Positions 63,675 to 64,000 of a stretch of DNA of 64,000 bases are shown piece by piece. Positions within the stretch are counted from its first letter, which is position 1. Each line of letters starts with the position of its first letter. The stretch comes from Exiguobacterium artemiae 255-15 (lineage in GTDB: Bacteria; Bacillota; Bacilli; Exiguobacteriales; Exiguobacteriaceae): positions 1,142,001-1,206,000 of the forward strand of contig NC_010556.1 in NCBI RefSeq assembly GCF_000019905.1. Direction: 5' to 3'. Under the pieces are notes generated by a model. It made no database searches. It was not told the DNA's origin and worked only from the letters and a program-made list of their open reading frames with translations. The position numbers and the translations under genes were made by a program.

Positions 63675-63959
63675 ATGGCACAGCAACACGACAAAGAAAC
63701 AGATCCAATTACTTCGGGTAATCGGATGACGAACGATGAAATCGCAGGACGCGACGAATCCAATACTGAAAAACCAAAAGCAAAACAAGATACAGACAAA
63801 AATGACGACTCGAAAGAGGAGTCGACGGATACACAAGAACAATCAGAGGACGTCTCGGATGAAAATCCGTCAACGGATGAAGAAGCACCGGATTTATCCC
63901 ATGCATCCGATGACGCATCAGATGTAACACCATCCGACGACGATAATCAAGAGCGTTAA
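63675..63959 (+). CDS. Hypothetical acidic, disordered protein
   Basis: A 94-residue, very acidic low-complexity protein (repeated ESTDTQEQSED, SDDASDVTPSDDD). No fold or family recognised. ATG 63675 follows GAGGGGG and is followed by a strong terminator, so it is expressed as a unit. Possibly a stress or chaperone-type small protein. Confidence 0.65.
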   Translation: MAQQHDKETDPITSGNRMTNDEIAGRDESNTEKPKAKQDTDKNDDSKEESTDTQEQSEDVSDENPSTDEEAPDLSHASDDASDVTPSDDDNQER

Positions 63960-63966
63960 TCCAAAA

Positions 63967-63997
63967 AAACCTTCCGCTTCTGCAGGAAGGTTTTTTT
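63967..63997 (+). terminator. Terminator at the window end
   Basis: AAACCTTCC/GGAAGGTTT stem and a seven-T run. Confidence 0.9.
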
Positions 63998-64000
63998 GTG

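Overview
The window looks like the chromosome of a low-GC Gram-positive rod close to Exiguobacterium (moderate GC, many GTG/TTG starts, strong AGGAGG ribosome binding sites). Genes from lexA to plsY follow the order known in Bacillus subtilis (lexA-yneA-yneB-ynzC-tkt-yneF-ynzD-ccdA-ccdC-yneK ... citB ... yneP ... plsY). The spore genes cotM, sspP and sspO that sit between yneK and citB in B. subtilis are not here, which fits a non-sporulating relative. I see no rRNA, tRNA or CRISPR array. The genus call is inference from gene order and protein resemblance; no database search was possible.

Regions. 1-3.4 kb: glycerol/dihydroxyacetone use (dhaL end, dhaM, and glpF-glpK opposite, with a CcpA-type cre site). 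3.4-8.6 kb: SOS block (lexA and yneA-yneB divergent, with three LexA boxes between them), ynzC, tkt, yneF. 8.6-16 kb: heterodimeric multidrug ABC pair, secreted SH3b-3D protein, Spo0E-like phosphatase, ccdA/ccdC, yneK. 16-20 kb: a fused VOC-S66 peptidase protein, and a divergent pair that looks like a decayed NsrR/flavohaemoglobin module. 20.3-22 kb: an intact solo TnpB element and the end of a second, oppositely oriented one. 22-23.6 kb: an MFS efflux gene behind a leader peptide and terminator (candidate ribosome-controlled attenuator). 23.6-30.6 kb: prfC, a His-rich stress protein, a metallo-hydrolase, an NCS2 permease with divergent LysR regulator, and rtcB.

30.7-36.9 kb: two identical IS30-family copies in direct orientation bracket a 4-kb cargo (DUF2188 gene fragment, DUF3885 protein, two SUKH/SMI1 paralogues, a BsuPI-like lipoprotein, two small membrane proteins). 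The outer ends are flanked by the direct repeat TTAC while the inner ends are not, as expected of a composite transposon that moved as one unit. 36.9-45.2 kb: accessory genes, including an AT-rich amidase, an MhqR-type quinone-stress operon with two operators, an esterase and a nucleotidyltransferase. 45.3-54.1 kb: citB behind a CcpC-type box, a tandem AAA+ ATPase, a YneP-type thioesterase, a VanY-like lipoprotein and plsY. 54.3-64 kb: a DeoR regulator, cutC, a long structured intergenic region with 6S-RNA-like architecture, a DUF975 protein, an ABC exporter overlapping a dehydrogenase, a YaiI-family protein, and a GAF-PAS histidine kinase followed by a GAF-GGDEF-EAL protein whose two catalytic sites are both degenerate.

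The most promising undescribed items are the leader-peptide attenuator of the MFS gene, the composite transposon carrying immunity-type genes, the NsrR/Hmp relic pair, and the 6S-like RNA.
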